From a bacterium (GTDB lineage: Bacteria; Calditrichota; Calditrichia; RBG-13-44-9; J042), in assembly GCA_015485355.1 (NCBI GenBank), contig WFTQ01000075.1, positions 1-51,341 on the forward strand: 51,341 bases of DNA, read 5' to 3'. The position numbers were made by a program, and so were the translations under genes. This document shows positions 50,637 to 51,341 of the stretch, piece after piece (the stretch's first letter is position 1; the number at the start of each line of letters is the position of its first letter). Below the pieces are notes generated by a model that was not told the DNA's origin, made no database searches, and was given only the letters and a program-made list of their open reading frames with translations.

Positions 50637-51341
50637 TTAAATTTTTCGTAAAATAACTATTGCCTCTCTCGAGGGTTGTCTACCATACAATTTCATCTGT
50701 TGAGCGCTATTTCCGCGCAAACGAGCAACCCAAGCTTTTACAAGATTAAATCCAATAGATGTACCTAATTCAATAATAATTTCATCAACAGGAACCATTA
50801 CGCCTTGATGCCTAACGTTTCCAATCACCAAAACGACTAATCCGCTATCTTTTAATATTTTTTGAAATGAGATTAGACTTGCAAGCATGTCCTCAAAATA
50901 ACCTTCGATCATTTTTGGAATACGCTGATCTTTATTGGAAGAAAATTGAGATAAACATTCAGCTAAAGTCGGGCTCATTTTTAAAACGTTATATTTAACT
51001 ATTGGTGGTGATTTAGCTTCAACATGCGAACGGAAGGAATTATGCCTTAAGCTTAAAATATCTTTTTCCGTCAAACCCAGGCCTAAAAGTGTTAAATGAA
51101 AAACTCTGGTGTAATCGTGCCTATTCGGATAAGGTGGTGAGGTAAAAATTAAATCAATATCTTTTTCAAATCCCGACAAATTTCGAGAATCTGCTTGAAA
51201 AACCTGCCAATTTTTTTCTGAATTTTGGTTTTTATAACTAATCTCTCTTAGCATAGAATTCAATTCATTGAAGAAAATGGAATAAATATTATTACTTTGA
51301 TCGGGTTTCTCGATCCAGCGAAACCATCCCCCATCTGGAAC
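50637..51341 (-). CDS. DNA methyltransferase (N6-adenine/N4-cytosine type), C-terminal part
   Basis: The frame is open to the window edge, so the gene starts outside. The visible 234 residues begin VPDGGWFRWIEKPDQS. Motif IV TSPPYPNRHDYTRVF, preceded by FQADSRNL...DIDLIF, is the amino-methyltransferase catalytic motif. LKDSGLVVLVIGNVRHQG and the C-terminal FNLVKAWVARLR complete the fold. The AdoMet motif (F-x-G-x-G) is expected upstream. The gene is clearly AT-rich with A-ending codons, unlike every other gene here, and lies 52 bases from the 3' end of tRNA-Ser, suggesting horizontal acquisition. Target specificity and any restriction partner are not visible. Confidence 0.82.
   Translation of the reverse strand, partial: VPDGGWFRWIEKPDQSNNIYSIFFNELNSMLREISYKNQNSEKNWQVFQADSRNLSGFEKDIDLIFTSPPYPNRHDYTRVFHLTLLGLGLTEKDILSLRHNSFRSHVEAKSPPIVKYNVLKMSPTLAECLSQFSSNKDQRIPKMIEGYFEDMLASLISFQKILKDSGLVVLVIGNVRHQGVMVPVDEIIIELGTSIGFNLVKAWVARLRGNSAQQMKLYGRQPSREAIVILRKI

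Noticed and set aside
50428-50640. Plus-strand open frame with GVPEWLNGAVLKTA
   Set aside because: It is tRNA-Ser(TGA) read as protein; the same applies to the minus-strand frame over tRNA-Ser(CGA) at 50091-50390.
1-51341. CRISPR array, insertion sequence or prophage
   Set aside because: No regularly spaced repeats, transposase, integrase of mobile type or phage structural gene is visible; the only tyrosine recombinase is the housekeeping Xer protein.

Overview
The window is a chromosomal segment of a bacterium that is probably in the FCB superphylum (Calditrichota, Ignavibacteria or Marinimicrobia-like). The main evidence is a secreted subtilase ending in the 'NYPNPFNP' type C-terminal sorting domain used by type IX secretion. 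Supporting points are the NagB–PIG-L fusion and promoters whose -10 reads TANNTTTG/T, close to the Bacteroidetes -7 element. Coding sequence is dense and moderately GC-rich, with many ATGA start/stop overlaps. I see no phage, IS element or CRISPR array. The one compositional break is the last ~700 bp: an AT-rich DNA methyltransferase just past a tRNA-Ser.

Layout, left to right. 1-9.5 kb (+): 3' end of nadB, an Xaa-Pro aminopeptidase, glutamate dehydrogenase, the T9SS-type subtilase, cutA overlapping an eIF2B-like protein, and a receiver protein with a histidine-less Hpt-like tail. 9.6-10.9 kb (-): a receiver overlapping a metallo-beta-lactamase-fold hydrolase. 11.5-20.9 kb (-): an 11-gene operon, DUF3467 - yggS - divIVA - lipoprotein - purine nucleoside phosphorylase - DUF2905 - ileS - dksA/traR - lspA - rluD - DUF1573, driven by one strong promoter and divergent from dnaG. 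21-26 kb: dnaG and panB (+), then a GlmU-like uridylyltransferase and panC (-). 26-31 kb: a PLP decarboxylase, an unlisted 53-residue DUF5989 protein, proline dehydrogenase, rfbC and a quinone oxidoreductase. 31-39.5 kb: a membrane protein and M1 metallopeptidase (-), the NagB–PIG-L fusion (+), then an alpha/beta hydrolase coupled to a fumarylacetoacetase-family protein (+). 39.8-45.7 kb (-): tRNA-Leu, tRNA-Gly, EIIA-Man-like protein, hprK, hpf, xerC/D, topA, smg. 46.4-49.1 kb (-): ECF sigma - anti-sigma - two TonB-C-terminal-domain proteins. 49.2-51.3 kb: nth, two tRNA-Ser genes and the partial methyltransferase.

How the genes fit together. The 11-gene operon joins cell-pole/division (divIVA), PLP homeostasis (yggS), isoleucyl-tRNA charging, lipoprotein maturation and rRNA modification. 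Its core order matches the Firmicutes segment downstream of ftsZ. The smg-topA-xer-hpf-hprK-EIIA run combines DNA topology, chromosome dimer resolution, ribosome hibernation and a regulatory PTS remnant. The ECF operon looks like an envelope-responsive regulon encoding its own TonB-like effectors. The strongest cross-cutting signal is a single promoter grammar, TTGNNN-N17-TANNTT(T), found ahead of eleven transcription units.
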